From the NCBI GenBank assembly GCA_033717875.1, contig JADDKJ010000050.1, positions 1 through 21,950 of the forward strand: a DNA stretch of 21,950 nt. The letters are read 5' to 3'. Below, one piece after another: positions 1 through 7,150 of the stretch; the first letter of the stretch is position 1; every line of letters starts with the position of its first letter. The position numbers and the translations under genes are program-made. The notes below the pieces were generated by a model. That model searched no databases. It was not told the origin of the DNA and saw only the letters and a list, made by a program, of their open reading frames with translations. Origin of the DNA: SBBG01 sp033717875. Lineage in GTDB: Bacteria; Pseudomonadota; Gammaproteobacteria; Ga0077554; Ga007554.

Positions 1-180
1 ATTGTTGCCTGGGCCCAGACCCGCCAGACCAACGGCTTCCTGGAGGCACTCAATGGGCTGTTTCAATCCGCCAAGCGCAAGGCGCGCGGCTACGGCAAAT
101 TCAGCACGATCCGTACCGTGATCTTCCTGATCGCCGGAAAGCTCGACTTCTCGAAGCTTAATCCCCATGTGGCGCGCTAA
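1..180 (+). mobile_element. ISL3-family transposase, C-terminal fragment (gene runs off the left edge)
   Basis: Frame 1 is open from base 1 to a TAA at 178-180 and encodes the last 59 residues of a transposase. The segment around NGFLEALNGLFQSAKRKARG followed by a FLIAGKLDF-like stretch is the characteristic C-terminal end of ISL3-family DDE transposases, which carry the final catalytic Glu region here. The rest of the element lies outside the window. The inverted repeat just after the stop supports the family call. What is inferred: the IS is probably intact, since its terminal repeat is preserved, but this cannot be checked from the window. Confidence 0.82.
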
Positions 181-203
181 CCCACTCGAATTTCAAAAGA
201 GCC
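181..203 (-). repeat. Terminal inverted repeat of the ISL3-family element
   Basis: Read on the minus strand from 203, the sequence begins GGCTCTTTTGAAATT. GGCTCTT is the usual start of ISL3 terminal repeats. It follows the transposase stop immediately and ends at the 3' end of the lysozyme gene. If the element is complete, its 8-bp target duplication would start at 204 (TATTTTCT). The other copy lies outside the window. Confidence 0.7.
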
Positions 204-703
204 TATTTTCTGAACAACTCCGCCTCGGCCTTCCGCCGCCGGGTAAGCCCTGACAAGACGCGTCCACCCGCCCTGTCCCATTTCTGAAACTCATTGGCGG
301 CGCCCGCATAATCGCCGGCATTGAGCAGGCGCAGCAAGGTCGATTTCTTCAGATTCCCCGCGCCGACATTGTAGGCAAAGCTCACCAGCGCGGCGAATTG
401 ATTATCCGTGACTGGCGCCTTGACCAGTGATTCGACATCACGGCAGGTATCCAGCACATCGCCGCGCAGCAGGGCTTCGGCCTGCGCCAGGGTAAGACCG
501 CCCGGGTACAAGTCCCGCGCGCGCTTCTTGTTTTCCTTGCCGCGCAGGAAATCATTTCCCACCACGATCGCATGCCCCCAGCCGATGGTCCAGATGCCGA
601 TGGGATCAAGATAGGCATCGAGGTTCACCGTCGTCGGGTCGCCATCCATGATGCCCTCGAAACTTTTTATCAGTTCCAATCCTGCCTGGTTGATATCGCG
701 CAT
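203..703 (-). CDS. Phage-type lysozyme / endolysin (glycoside hydrolase family 24)
   Basis: A 166-residue protein that should cleave the beta-1,4 link between MurNAc and GlcNAc in peptidoglycan. The GH24 catalytic triad is visible: E16 in SFEG, D33 in AYLDP and T39 in WTIGWGH. The length matches T4 and P21-type lysozymes (about 165 aa). There is no signal peptide or SAR anchor at the N-terminus, so it would need a holin or another export route, and neither is visible nearby. A strong GGGAGGGGAG Shine-Dalgarno site precedes the ATG. The TAG stop takes its G from the end of the adjacent ISL3 element, so the C-terminus may have been altered slightly, but all catalytic parts are present. It lies 30 bp downstream of a lysozyme-inhibitor family gene on the same strand. 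It could be a prophage remnant or an antibacterial effector. Confidence 0.9.
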   Translation of the reverse strand: MRDINQAGLELIKSFEGIMDGDPTTVNLDAYLDPIGIWTIGWGHAIVVGNDFLRGKENKKRARDLYPGGLTLAQAEALLRGDVLDTCRDVESLVKAPVTDNQFAALVSFAYNVGAGNLKKSTLLRLLNAGDYAGAANEFQKWDRAGGRVLSGLTRRRKAEAELFRK

Positions 704-733
704 TTCTCACTCCCCTCCCATTTCAATAATATG

Positions 734-1132
734 CTACCCCGCCGGACAACCCAAATCCCCTTCTGGACAATTCAGCATTTCTTTGAGTTCGCCAATCCTG
801 CTTTTGGTTTTTTTTATCAGGCAATTCTGCATGACCAAGCCGTGGGCGCTACCCTCTTCGGCCGCCGAGCTTTCAAACGCGCAATCCAGGTCGCGGAACT
901 TTATCCAGGCAGCCTGGGCTTTTCTCAACTTCACCTTCTGCGCATCGGATAAACGGCCACGCAGCTCGGCATACGCTTTGTTAAGACTCTTGTTGGCTTC
1001 AGTCAATTCCTGAGCGGCGCACTGGCTCATTTGCAACTGCGTCGCCGGATTATCACACGTTGCCGCTATAATCTCCATCGCCGGAGAACATAAAAAAACA
1101 AAAAAAAGAATGCGCGAAATTGCGAGATTCAT
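734..1132 (-). CDS. Secreted LprI/DUF1311-family protein (putative lysozyme inhibitor)
   Basis: A 132-residue protein with a hydrophobic N-terminal signal peptide (about residues 1-24, cleavage near AA-TC). The mature part carries the PF07007 signature: C26 and C38 near the start, an AQAAWIKFRDLDC-type motif in the middle, then further paired cysteines that suggest disulfides and a periplasmic location. Mycobacterial LprI of this family inhibits lysozyme. The gene starts 13 bp after the radical SAM stop and is followed 30 bp later by a GH24 lysozyme gene, so an inhibitor/enzyme or immunity/effector pair is plausible. That pairing is inference. No good Shine-Dalgarno site is seen before this ATG. 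Confidence 0.78.
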   Translation of the reverse strand: MNLAISRILFFVFLCSPAMEIIAATCDNPATQLQMSQCAAQELTEANKSLNKAYAELRGRLSDAQKVKLRKAQAAWIKFRDLDCAFESSAAEEGSAHGLVMQNCLIKKTKSRIGELKEMLNCPEGDLGCPAG

Positions 1133-1145
1133 ATAAAGAATTTCA

Positions 1146-2213
1146 TTAAAACAGCGCCAATTGATCGCCCCGCCGCGCCGGCACGCGAAACTGCCTCGTA
1201 TCGAGCCGCAAGCGCTCCCGATTCAACCCCAGCCGTTTGCAAGCCAACCGGAAACGTTGTTCGATCATCTCAGCATACACGCCCGTCCCCTTCATGCGGG
1301 AACCGAAATGGGCGTCGTTTTCCTTTCCTTCGCGGCTCTGGCGAATCAGGCTCATGACATGCTCGGCCTTGAGCGGCGCGTATTCCGCGAGCCACTCCTT
1401 GAACAGGTCTTTGATCTCCAGCGGCAGGCGCAACAACACGTACCCAGCCCAGCGCGTACCCGCTTCGGTGGCGGCTTCCAGTATCGCCTCCATCTCGCTG
1501 TCGTTCAAGGCGGGAATGACAGGCGCGGTCAACACGCCGGTGGGGATACCGGCGTCGGCCAGGGCGCGAATGATTTCGATGCGGCGCGCAGGGGCGGCGG
1601 CGCGGGGTTCCAGGCGGCGCGCCAGGGAGCGGTCGAGCGTGGTGACCGAGACGTATACCATGGCCAGGTTTTTCGCGGCCATCGCAGCGAGGACGTCGAT
1701 GTCGCGCTCGATCAGCGCTGACTTGGTGACGATCGCCACCGGATGATGGTGTTCGGCGAGCACTTCCAGGATGTCGCGGGTGATACGCCGTTCGCGTTCG
1801 ATGGGCTGATAGCAGTCGGTGTTCGCCCCCAGCGCGATCACCTCGCAGTCATACTTCGGTTTGCGCAGCTCCTCGGCCAGCAGCCGCGCGGCATCGGGTT
1901 TGGCGAACAGACGGCTTTCAAAATCCAGCCCCGGCGATAATCCTTGGTAGGCATGGTTGGGGCGGGCGAAGCAGTAGATGCAACCATGCTCGCAGCCACG
2001 GTAGGGATTGATCGAGCGGTCGAACGGCACATCCGGCGAATCGTTGCGCGAAATGATGGTGCGCGCGGCCTCGTCGGTGACCGTGGTCTTGAGCGCCGGC
2101 GGTTCCTCGTCGAGAATGCCCCAACCGTCGTCGACGGCGGCATGGCTATACGCCTCATAACGCCCGCCGGCATTACTGACCGCACCGCGTCCTTTGCAAA
2201 ATTTCATGGACAT
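1146..2213 (-). CDS. PA0069-family radical SAM protein
   Basis: A 355-residue radical SAM enzyme. The cluster-binding CxxxCxxC motif is at C74, C78 and C81 within RGCEHGCIYCFARP, followed by the HAYQGLSPGLDFE segment typical of the PA0069/Rv2578c (SplB-like) group. The C-terminal half has the usual VYVSVTTLD and GVLTAPVIPALND elements. The family is widespread, but its substrate is not established. The start is uncertain: ATG at 2213 or the third-codon ATG at 2207, neither with a strong ribosome site; homologues generally begin near KGRGAVSN. It may be co-transcribed with the two downstream minus-strand genes. Confidence 0.87.
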   Translation of the reverse strand: MSMKFCKGRGAVSNAGGRYEAYSHAAVDDGWGILDEEPPALKTTVTDEAARTIISRNDSPDVPFDRSINPYRGCEHGCIYCFARPNHAYQGLSPGLDFESRLFAKPDAARLLAEELRKPKYDCEVIALGANTDCYQPIERERRITRDILEVLAEHHHPVAIVTKSALIERDIDVLAAMAAKNLAMVYVSVTTLDRSLARRLEPRAAAPARRIEIIRALADAGIPTGVLTAPVIPALNDSEMEAILEAATEAGTRWAGYVLLRLPLEIKDLFKEWLAEYAPLKAEHVMSLIRQSREGKENDAHFGSRMKGTGVYAEMIEQRFRLACKRLGLNRERLRLDTRQFRVPARRGDQLALF

Positions 2214-2251
2214 TTCGTGTTCTGGATAGAGTAACTCAAACTTTGTCGTTT

Positions 2252-2415
2252 GATTATAGGAAGCGCTGATTTATCAGCGCTTCCGCGCGGCACATGGACG
2301 TGCCGCCATTTTCGATGGCGACTAGCCATTGAAAATGAAGAAAAGCAAAAATCACATGTTTGCTTTTCGTGCGCTGAAAATTCCAGGATGGAATTATTCA
2401 GCATTTCCTATAATC
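2252..2415. repeat. MITE-like non-coding element made of five consecutive hairpins
   Basis: The ends are an 11-bp perfect inverted repeat, GATTATAGGAA (2252-2262) and TTCCTATAATC (2405-2415), extending imperfectly to about 18 bp. Between them lie five hairpins: 2259-2284 (12-bp perfect stem), 2287-2306 (7 bp), 2307-2337 (13 bp, one mismatch), 2340-2368 (10 bp) and 2373-2402 (12 bp with one bulged A). No protein is expected from it. It separates the radical SAM gene from rsmJ, and its right end happens to be open in frame with rsmJ. No clear target duplication was found. It resembles a non-autonomous mobile repeat or a structured RNA element. Confidence 0.7.
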
Positions 2416-2468
2416 TCTACGCTGAACATTTGGAGCCCGAACATTTGAGCCACATCGAGCACTCGCCC

Positions 2469-3230
2469 ATGATCGCGGTCATCGCCGGGACAGAGGCATT
2501 ACGCGCGGAGGCCGAACGCATCGCCACCGAACTGGGCTTGCCGCTCGCCGCAGAGACATCGCCAGAATTCCCATTTCTGCTGGCCATCACTCCAACACAC
2601 CTGGAATTACGCCAAACGGGGCCGGGCGCGGCAGGACCAGTATACGTTGATTTCACCGGAGGCGCGGCAAACCACCGGCGCCGTTTCGGCGGCGGCAAAA
2701 ACCAGCCCGTCGCGCGCGCTGTGGGACTCAAGGGCGGCGCCGCGCCCAGCGTGCTCGACGCCACGGCAGGATTGGGGCGCGATACCTTCGTACTGGCCAG
2801 CCTGGGCTGTAACGTACAGATGGTCGAACGCTCGCCCATCGTCGCCGCCCTGTTGCAGGACGGCGTGCGACGCGCACGCCAGGATCCCGCCATCGGCGCA
2901 ATGGTAAGTGAACGGATGGCACTGATCACCGGCAATGCCATTGAGCACATGCGACAGCTCACCCATGACCAACACCCGGACGTAGTGTACCTCGACCCCA
3001 TGTATCCGCCGCGCGATAAGAGCGCGCTGGTGAAAAAGGAAATGCGCGCTCTGCAAATACTGCTCGGGCACGATCCCGATATAGCCGAACTGCTCGATGC
3101 CGCCCTGCACTGCGCCCGCAAGCGCATCGTCGTCAAACGCCCGCGCCACGCGCCGCCGATCGAAGGCCGGGCGCCAAGCATGGCGATCGAAAGCGAGAAT
3201 ACGCGGTTCGATGTGTATTTGATACTCTGA
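2469..3230 (+). CDS. rsmJ: 16S rRNA (guanine(1516)-N(2))-methyltransferase
   Basis: A 253-residue SAM-dependent methyltransferase that modifies G1516 of 16S rRNA. The family landmarks are present in order: VDFTGGAANHRRRFGGG, the SAM-binding VLDATAGLGRDTFVLASLG, VERSPIVAALL, the catalytic-region VYLDPMYPPRDKSALVKKEM and a C-terminal KRIVVKRPRHAPP. The frame is open further upstream, but an alternative ATG at 2388 lies inside the hairpin element and adds residues with no counterpart in E. coli RsmJ. ATG 2469 gives an N-terminus (MIAVIAG) and length matching the family, so it was chosen, although its ribosome site is weak. Confidence 0.92.
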   Translation: MIAVIAGTEALRAEAERIATELGLPLAAETSPEFPFLLAITPTHLELRQTGPGAAGPVYVDFTGGAANHRRRFGGGKNQPVARAVGLKGGAAPSVLDATAGLGRDTFVLASLGCNVQMVERSPIVAALLQDGVRRARQDPAIGAMVSERMALITGNAIEHMRQLTHDQHPDVVYLDPMYPPRDKSALVKKEMRALQILLGHDPDIAELLDAALHCARKRIVVKRPRHAPPIEGRAPSMAIESENTRFDVYLIL

Positions 3231-3244
3231 AAACTTCTTGCAGC

Positions 3245-4021
3245 TTACACGCTTTGGCCTGAATGGCTCACGGACGATTTGTACAATGCTTCAAGGATCT
3301 GGCTGCGTGTTTTAGCCGCCAGGGTACGGCGATCCCCGACGGCCGTCACAGGCTCACAGAACGTGAGACGGACATCGACGGCGGGTTCCGCCAACACGCC
3401 CCACAGGTGGTCCAGCAGGTTGATGTCATTGATGTAGGGCGCGACCGGGTTGACGCCCGCGGGATGAGGATACGCGATCGCCACCGCCTGCACGCTGGCC
3501 TGGGCCTGGATCGCCGCATGATAGAGACGGGGATGGAAAGTCCTGACGGTCGCGCCATCGGTCGATGTCCCCTCCGGGAAGAAGACAACACTGAGACTGC
3601 CTTGCAGGCTGCGCGCCATCTGATCGGCCACGCCGGCGGCGGTATGCTCGCCGCGCCGGATAAACAACGTGCCGGCATGCGCCGCAAGCGCGCCCACCAC
3701 CGGCCAGGCTTTCACCTCGGACTTCGAGAGGCAAACGGCATCGACCGTCGCAAGAAGACAGGGAACATCCAGCCACGAGATGTGATTGGCGACGAGCAGC
3801 ACGGGTTCGCCGCAAACCTCGCCTTCGGTACGGATGCGCAGATTGAGGATGCGGCAAATGCCAGCCATCCACCATCGCACCAAGGCACGCTGAGCGCGAC
3901 GCGTGGGATCACCTCCCATGGCATTGGCGGGCGCCAGTATCAGGTAAGTGACGACCACCCCGGCCGTGACATGCAACGCCAGCCGCGCCAAGCGCTGCAT
4001 CCGGCGCGCATGACGCATCAT
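3245..4021 (-). CDS. 1-acyl-sn-glycerol-3-phosphate acyltransferase family protein
   Basis: A PlsC-type acyltransferase of about 258 residues, expected to transfer an acyl chain to lysophosphatidate at the inner membrane. Seen in the sequence: an N-terminal hydrophobic segment (about residues 17-38), the catalytic HX4D block in NHISWLD, and the FPEGTSTDG motif about 65 residues later that binds the glycerol phosphate. Start choice: ATG 4021 has an AGG site 8 bp upstream; GTG 4030 is an in-frame alternative. It follows rsd with a gap of about 10-20 bp, so the two are probably co-transcribed. It could equally be an ornithine-lipid type (OlsA) acyltransferase, since the family motifs do not separate these. 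Confidence 0.88.
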   Translation of the reverse strand: MMRHARRMQRLARLALHVTAGVVVTYLILAPANAMGGDPTRRAQRALVRWWMAGICRILNLRIRTEGEVCGEPVLLVANHISWLDVPCLLATVDAVCLSKSEVKAWPVVGALAAHAGTLFIRRGEHTAAGVADQMARSLQGSLSVVFFPEGTSTDGATVRTFHPRLYHAAIQAQASVQAVAIAYPHPAGVNPVAPYINDINLLDHLWGVLAEPAVDVRLTFCEPVTAVGDRRTLAAKTRSQILEALYKSSVSHSGQSV

Positions 4022-4040
4022 CTGGCGCACCTAAATGCAA

Positions 4041-4502
4041 TCAAGCGGATGCGCGTGGCGCGTTCAGCACATCGATCAGCCGGTCCTCAAGCTCGATACG
4101 ATCGGCCAGGTGCTCGCCCAGGCGGGACAAATCGTCGTCGAGCTGCTCGAGGTGTTCGCTGTGCTCCAGGGAATCGTATTTGCCGTTGAAGGCCAGAATG
4201 GTTTCCGTGGTACCCAGAATACGCGGGTATATCTGATCGGCGATCTTCAACACGGATTGCCGGCGCTCCGTTCGCTCGGCGATGTAGCGGTACAACTGGA
4301 AATGGCCATCGGCGGTGTAATCGATGAGCGATGCACAGAACTCCTGCAACAACTCCGGCGCCCCCGTCCCCTTCCCAAAAGGTTTCTTGTTCGCCAGCTT
4401 ACCATAGAGCACCAATGTCTCGGTGCGCAAATCCACCAACTGCTTGATCATCCTGACCGACTGCGCCCGACGATCCTGAACAACGCCATGGCTGGGCTGC
4501 AT
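4041..4502 (-). CDS. rsd: Rsd/AlgQ anti-sigma-70 factor
   Basis: A 153-residue, all-helical protein of the Rsd/AlgQ family, which binds region 4 of sigma-70 and frees core RNA polymerase for other sigma factors. Matching blocks are FCASLIDYTADGHFQLYRYI (compare FCQSLVDYLSAGHFSIYERI in E. coli Rsd) and RIELEDRLIDVL near the C-terminus. The frame is open to 4553, but ATG 4502 is preceded by GAGAGGGGGGA at good spacing and gives the family length, so it was preferred. It is the first gene of a likely rsd-plsC unit. Confidence 0.88.
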   Translation of the reverse strand: MQPSHGVVQDRRAQSVRMIKQLVDLRTETLVLYGKLANKKPFGKGTGAPELLQEFCASLIDYTADGHFQLYRYIAERTERRQSVLKIADQIYPRILGTTETILAFNGKYDSLEHSEHLEQLDDDLSRLGEHLADRIELEDRLIDVLNAPRASA

Positions 4503-4600
4503 GCTTCCCCCCTCTCGAAAAGTTTTTGACGGAAAATTGGCGTTTTTTGCCATTAAGCAGAAAAAGCAAAAGCCATGCCTTTCCCTTTACACCGAAAAGT

Positions 4601-5077
4601 TCAAGCGGGTCTTTTCAGAGCCCCCGAAGGATACTTCGCTTTCAAATAAGGCAACAGCCACGGTCGCAATTGCTCCTGCTCGGTATGCGGCAGGTCACGG
4701 AACGAAACCACCCGCCCACGGCATGACGACGCTCCGCAACCGCAGGGAAAGCCCTCGAAATCGGCCTCATCGATGGCCGTGCTGTAATCCCATGTAATCT
4801 CCTCGCCAGGTTGAATAGCGCGCAAGGCAACGAGATCCAACCCCTCCCTGAAGCCGCTGTTGGGTTGGCAACAGTGGTTCACATAATCGTCCAGGCCGGA
4901 CGATGGCCCAAGGTACAGGTCTTCGCCAATCTGCAAATGATAGGTCGTGAAATCCGCCTCGGAGCGACGCCAAACCGGGCCGCTAAAGGTCAAGATCGCT
5001 TCCCCGGCGGCGATGGGCTCGCTGGCAAAAACACCCTTGCCGTGCGCCGCGCTGGTCTTCAGGATGATTTTCGCCAC
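4601..5077 (-). CDS. SET-domain protein-lysine methyltransferase-like protein
   Basis: A 158-residue single-domain SET protein. Visible motifs: GKGVFASEPIAAGE at the N-terminus, VNHCCQPNS (residues 66-74, the NHxCxPN signature) and GEEITWDY (91-98), which together form the SAM site and pseudoknot. A post-SET cysteine set follows (C112, C114, C119 in CGCGASSCRG), likely to bind zinc with C70 or a neighbour. The start is GTG 5077 with GGAGG about 6 bp upstream. Bacterial SET proteins of this size are known, but their targets are mostly undefined. The gene appears to stand alone, with an inverted-repeat element just upstream. Confidence 0.87.
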   Translation of the reverse strand: MAKIILKTSAAHGKGVFASEPIAAGEAILTFSGPVWRRSEADFTTYHLQIGEDLYLGPSSGLDDYVNHCCQPNSGFREGLDLVALRAIQPGEEITWDYSTAIDEADFEGFPCGCGASSCRGRVVSFRDLPHTEQEQLRPWLLPYLKAKYPSGALKRPA

Positions 5078-5119
5078 ACATTACCTCCGTCTCTTGGAAT
5101 TCTCCTATCCAGGGCGGTT

Positions 5120-5268
5120 TCCTCAGAATCTGTTCAAGATCTCGATCAAGGGATGCAGTGCAAGGCAAAATTGAACTCAAAAGCGGAGCATACACGAATG
5201 AGCATTTTGAGTTCAATTTTAACGCCGCAATGCATCCCTTGATCGAGATCTTGAACAGGTTCTCAAGG
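5120..5268. repeat. Long inverted-repeat (MITE-like) element
   Basis: Two 28-bp arms are perfect inverted copies: 5130-5157 and 5231-5258, beginning CTGTTCAAGATCTCG. A second nested pair of 16 bp is also perfect (5167-5182 and 5205-5220, AAAATTGAACTCAAAA). The loop is about 22 bp. Similarity between the arms fades outward to about 5120 and 5268. No gene fits here. The element could fold into one long hairpin and resembles a non-autonomous transposable repeat. It lies between the SET gene and the RNA helicase promoter region. Confidence 0.72.
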
Positions 5269-5454
5269 ATCCGCCCGACAAAGCTTACACTATACCAGCG
5301 TTGCCTACGAAACACTCGAAAACCGGGGGTTTCTCATGTCGAAAAGCCCCCTGACCTTGAAATTTTTCGAAAAACAAAAACATACCCTCCGTACCTGTCG
5401 GACTCTGGACGCCAGATAAAACAAATTTTGCTGGCTATTCCCATCATATTTGTG
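5269..5454. other. Intergenic stretch upstream of the RNA helicase promoter
   Basis: No convincing gene. There is an imperfect G/C-rich inverted repeat (GGGGGTTT at about 5328-5335 and AAAAGCCCCC at about 5342-5351), followed by a T-rich run, which could act as a weak terminator. Nothing else was recognised. Confidence 0.35.
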
Positions 5455-5644
5455 TATAGTGCGCCCCGTGCCTGATTGAACAGGCACATAGTCGTCTCTG
5501 ACCCTCCCTCTCGCTGCCTTTGCAGCTTCCATGTTGGTTGGCGGCGTTTCAGCAACAGGCGGTCGCCACCAGCCACAGCGGTTTCCGCCCTCAAGATTTC
5601 AATTTCATACAGCTCCGCCTGTGGCGGCGGAAGAGGATATTATT
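5455..5644 (+). promoter_or_regulatory. Probable promoter and long structured leader of the DEAD-box helicase gene
   Basis: A TATAGT hexamer (5455-5460) is a candidate -10 box; its -35 partner is poor. If used, it leaves a 5' leader of roughly 175 nt. The leader holds a perfect hairpin, GTGCCTG-N6-CAGGCAC (5468-5487), and an imperfect one around TTGGTTGGCGGCG and CGCCACCAGCCA (about 5535-5576). Long structured leaders are common for cold-shock helicases, but regulation here is inference. Confidence 0.42.
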
Positions 5645-7096
5645 TTGTCTTTTAAAGAACTCAATCTGAACGATAATCTGCTGCGCGCCATCGAGGCGAG
5701 CGGTTACACCAACCCTACCGACATTCAGCGTCAAGCCATTCCCGTGGCTATTTCGGGCCGCGACATCATGGCATCGGCACAGACGGGCACCGGCAAGACA
5801 GCGGCCTTTGTGCTGCCCGCCCTGGAAAAATTGCAGCAACCTTCCCAAACGCAGGGCCGCGGTCCGCGCGTGCTGATTCTCACCCCGACCCGTGAACTGG
5901 CGGCGCAGATTCAGGATTCGATCAAGCGTTATGCTCGCTTCACCAAGCTGCGCTCGGGCTCCATCGTCGGCGGCTCGCCCTATCCTGTACAGGAACGCCT
6001 GCTGCGCTCGCCGCTCGACCTGCTGGTCGCAACGCCAGGCCGGCTGATCGACCACATGGAGCGCGGCCGCGTTGATTTCTCGCGCCTGGAAATGCTGGTG
6101 CTGGATGAGGCGGATCGCATGCTGGACATGGGCTTTATCGAGCCGGTGGAACAGATCAGCGCCGCCACGCCCGACAGCCGCCAGACGCTGCTGTTTTCCG
6201 CGACCTTCGAAGGCAATGTGGAAAAACTGGCGCGGCGGCTGCTCAAGGATCCGATGCGCATCCAGGTAGCGGGGGCCAAAGAGAAACACACCCAGATCGA
6301 ACAGCGTGTGCATCAGGCCGACGATTACAATCACAAGCACCGGCTGCTGAGCCATGTGCTGAACTCCGAGGAACTCAGCCAGGCGATCATCTTCACCGCC
6401 ACAAAGCGCGGCGCCGATGATCTGGCCGATGAACTCACCGAACAGGGCTACGCCTGCGCGGCGCTGCACGGCGACATGAAACAGGGCGCGCGCAACCGCA
6501 CCGTGCAGCGCATGCGTCGCGGCGATGTGAAAGTGCTGGTCGCCACCGACGTGGCGGCACGCGGTCTGGACATCACCGGCATCACGCATGTCATCAATTT
6601 CGACCTGCCGATGGTGGCCGAAGACTACGTCCATCGCATTGGCCGTACCGGCCGTGGCGGCGCATTCGGTGTGGCGGTTTCCCTGATCGGGCCGCAGGAC
6701 TGGGGCAAGCTGTCACAGATTGAACGCTTTACCGGACACCGTCTGGAACGCAGCGTGGTGGCGGGCCTGGAGCCGACCCGCTCGGAACCCCGGGGAGGTG
6801 GCGGCGACAAGAGCCGCGGTCGGCCGAATTTCAGCCGCAAAGGCGGCGCTCCCGCTCCGCGTCCCCGCTCGCAATCGGCTTCGCCTCGCGGCAACCACCG
6901 CGGGCAGGACAACGCTTTCGGCCAATCACCCTACTCGCAACAGCCAAGAGGAAGAGAGCAGCAGGGAAATGGCTACGGCAACGCCCGCTTCAACGACAAC
7001 GGCGCGCCGCGTCATAGCAAGCCCTCGGGCGAGCGCCCGAAAATCTCCTATGCACGGCCGCAAAGAAAGACCGGGCAGCGTGGGGATTATAGATAA
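5645..7096 (+). CDS. rhlE: ATP-dependent DEAD-box RNA helicase, RhlE-like
   Basis: A 483-residue RNA helicase that unwinds RNA duplexes during ribosome assembly or RNA decay. Motifs in order: Q motif (PTDIQRQAIP), Walker A (AQTGTGKT), PTRELAAQ, TPGRL, DEAD in VLDEADRMLDMGF, SAT in LFSATF, ARGLDI and HRIGRTGRGG. A basic, Gly/Arg/Gln/Asn-rich disordered tail of about 110 residues follows, as in RhlE/SrmB-type proteins. The frame is open from 5531, but the conserved protein begins at SFKELNLN. TTG 5645 has AGAGGA about 7 bp upstream and is the likely start. A strong terminator follows. Confidence 0.9.
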   Translation: MSFKELNLNDNLLRAIEASGYTNPTDIQRQAIPVAISGRDIMASAQTGTGKTAAFVLPALEKLQQPSQTQGRGPRVLILTPTRELAAQIQDSIKRYARFTKLRSGSIVGGSPYPVQERLLRSPLDLLVATPGRLIDHMERGRVDFSRLEMLVLDEADRMLDMGFIEPVEQISAATPDSRQTLLFSATFEGNVEKLARRLLKDPMRIQVAGAKEKHTQIEQRVHQADDYNHKHRLLSHVLNSEELSQAIIFTATKRGADDLADELTEQGYACAALHGDMKQGARNRTVQRMRRGDVKVLVATDVAARGLDITGITHVINFDLPMVAEDYVHRIGRTGRGGAFGVAVSLIGPQDWGKLSQIERFTGHRLERSVVAGLEPTRSEPRGGGGDKSRGRPNFSRKGGAPAPRPRSQSASPRGNHRGQDNAFGQSPYSQQPRGREQQGNGYGNARFNDNGAPRHSKPSGERPKISYARPQRKTGQRGDYR

Positions 7097-7109
7097 GCAG
7101 TAAACCGGG

Positions 7110-7150
7110 ATGCGCAGGAGCGGCTTGAATCCGCTCCTGCGCATTTTTTC
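7110..7150. terminator. Strong rho-independent terminator, probably bidirectional
   Basis: A perfect 14-bp stem (ATGCGCAGGAGCGG, 7110-7123, with its complement at 7131-7144) and a 7-nt loop are followed by a T run (7144-7149). It sits between the convergent helicase and dedD genes. An A/T-poor stretch on the left side makes it strongest for the plus-strand transcript. Confidence 0.9.

Noticed and set aside
2250..2468. N-terminal extension of rsmJ
   Set aside because: The extension is translated from the hairpin element and has no counterpart in RsmJ; the later ATG gives the family length.
3263..4189. 308-residue plus-strand reading frame
   Set aside because: Opposite to the acyltransferase and rsd genes, which have clear family motifs; this frame has none.
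5328..5351. Possible small RNA terminator with G/C-rich stem
   Set aside because: The stem is imperfect and no promoter of good quality was found upstream, so no RNA gene was called.
5158..5475. 105-residue frame beginning in the inverted repeat
   Set aside because: Starts inside the repeat arm and lacks a ribosome site or any similarity to a known family.
5591..6634. 347-residue minus-strand reading frame
   Set aside because: Complementary to the RhlE-like helicase gene. Its composition is His/Gln/Arg-rich with no domain, typical of a shadow frame in GC-rich coding DNA.
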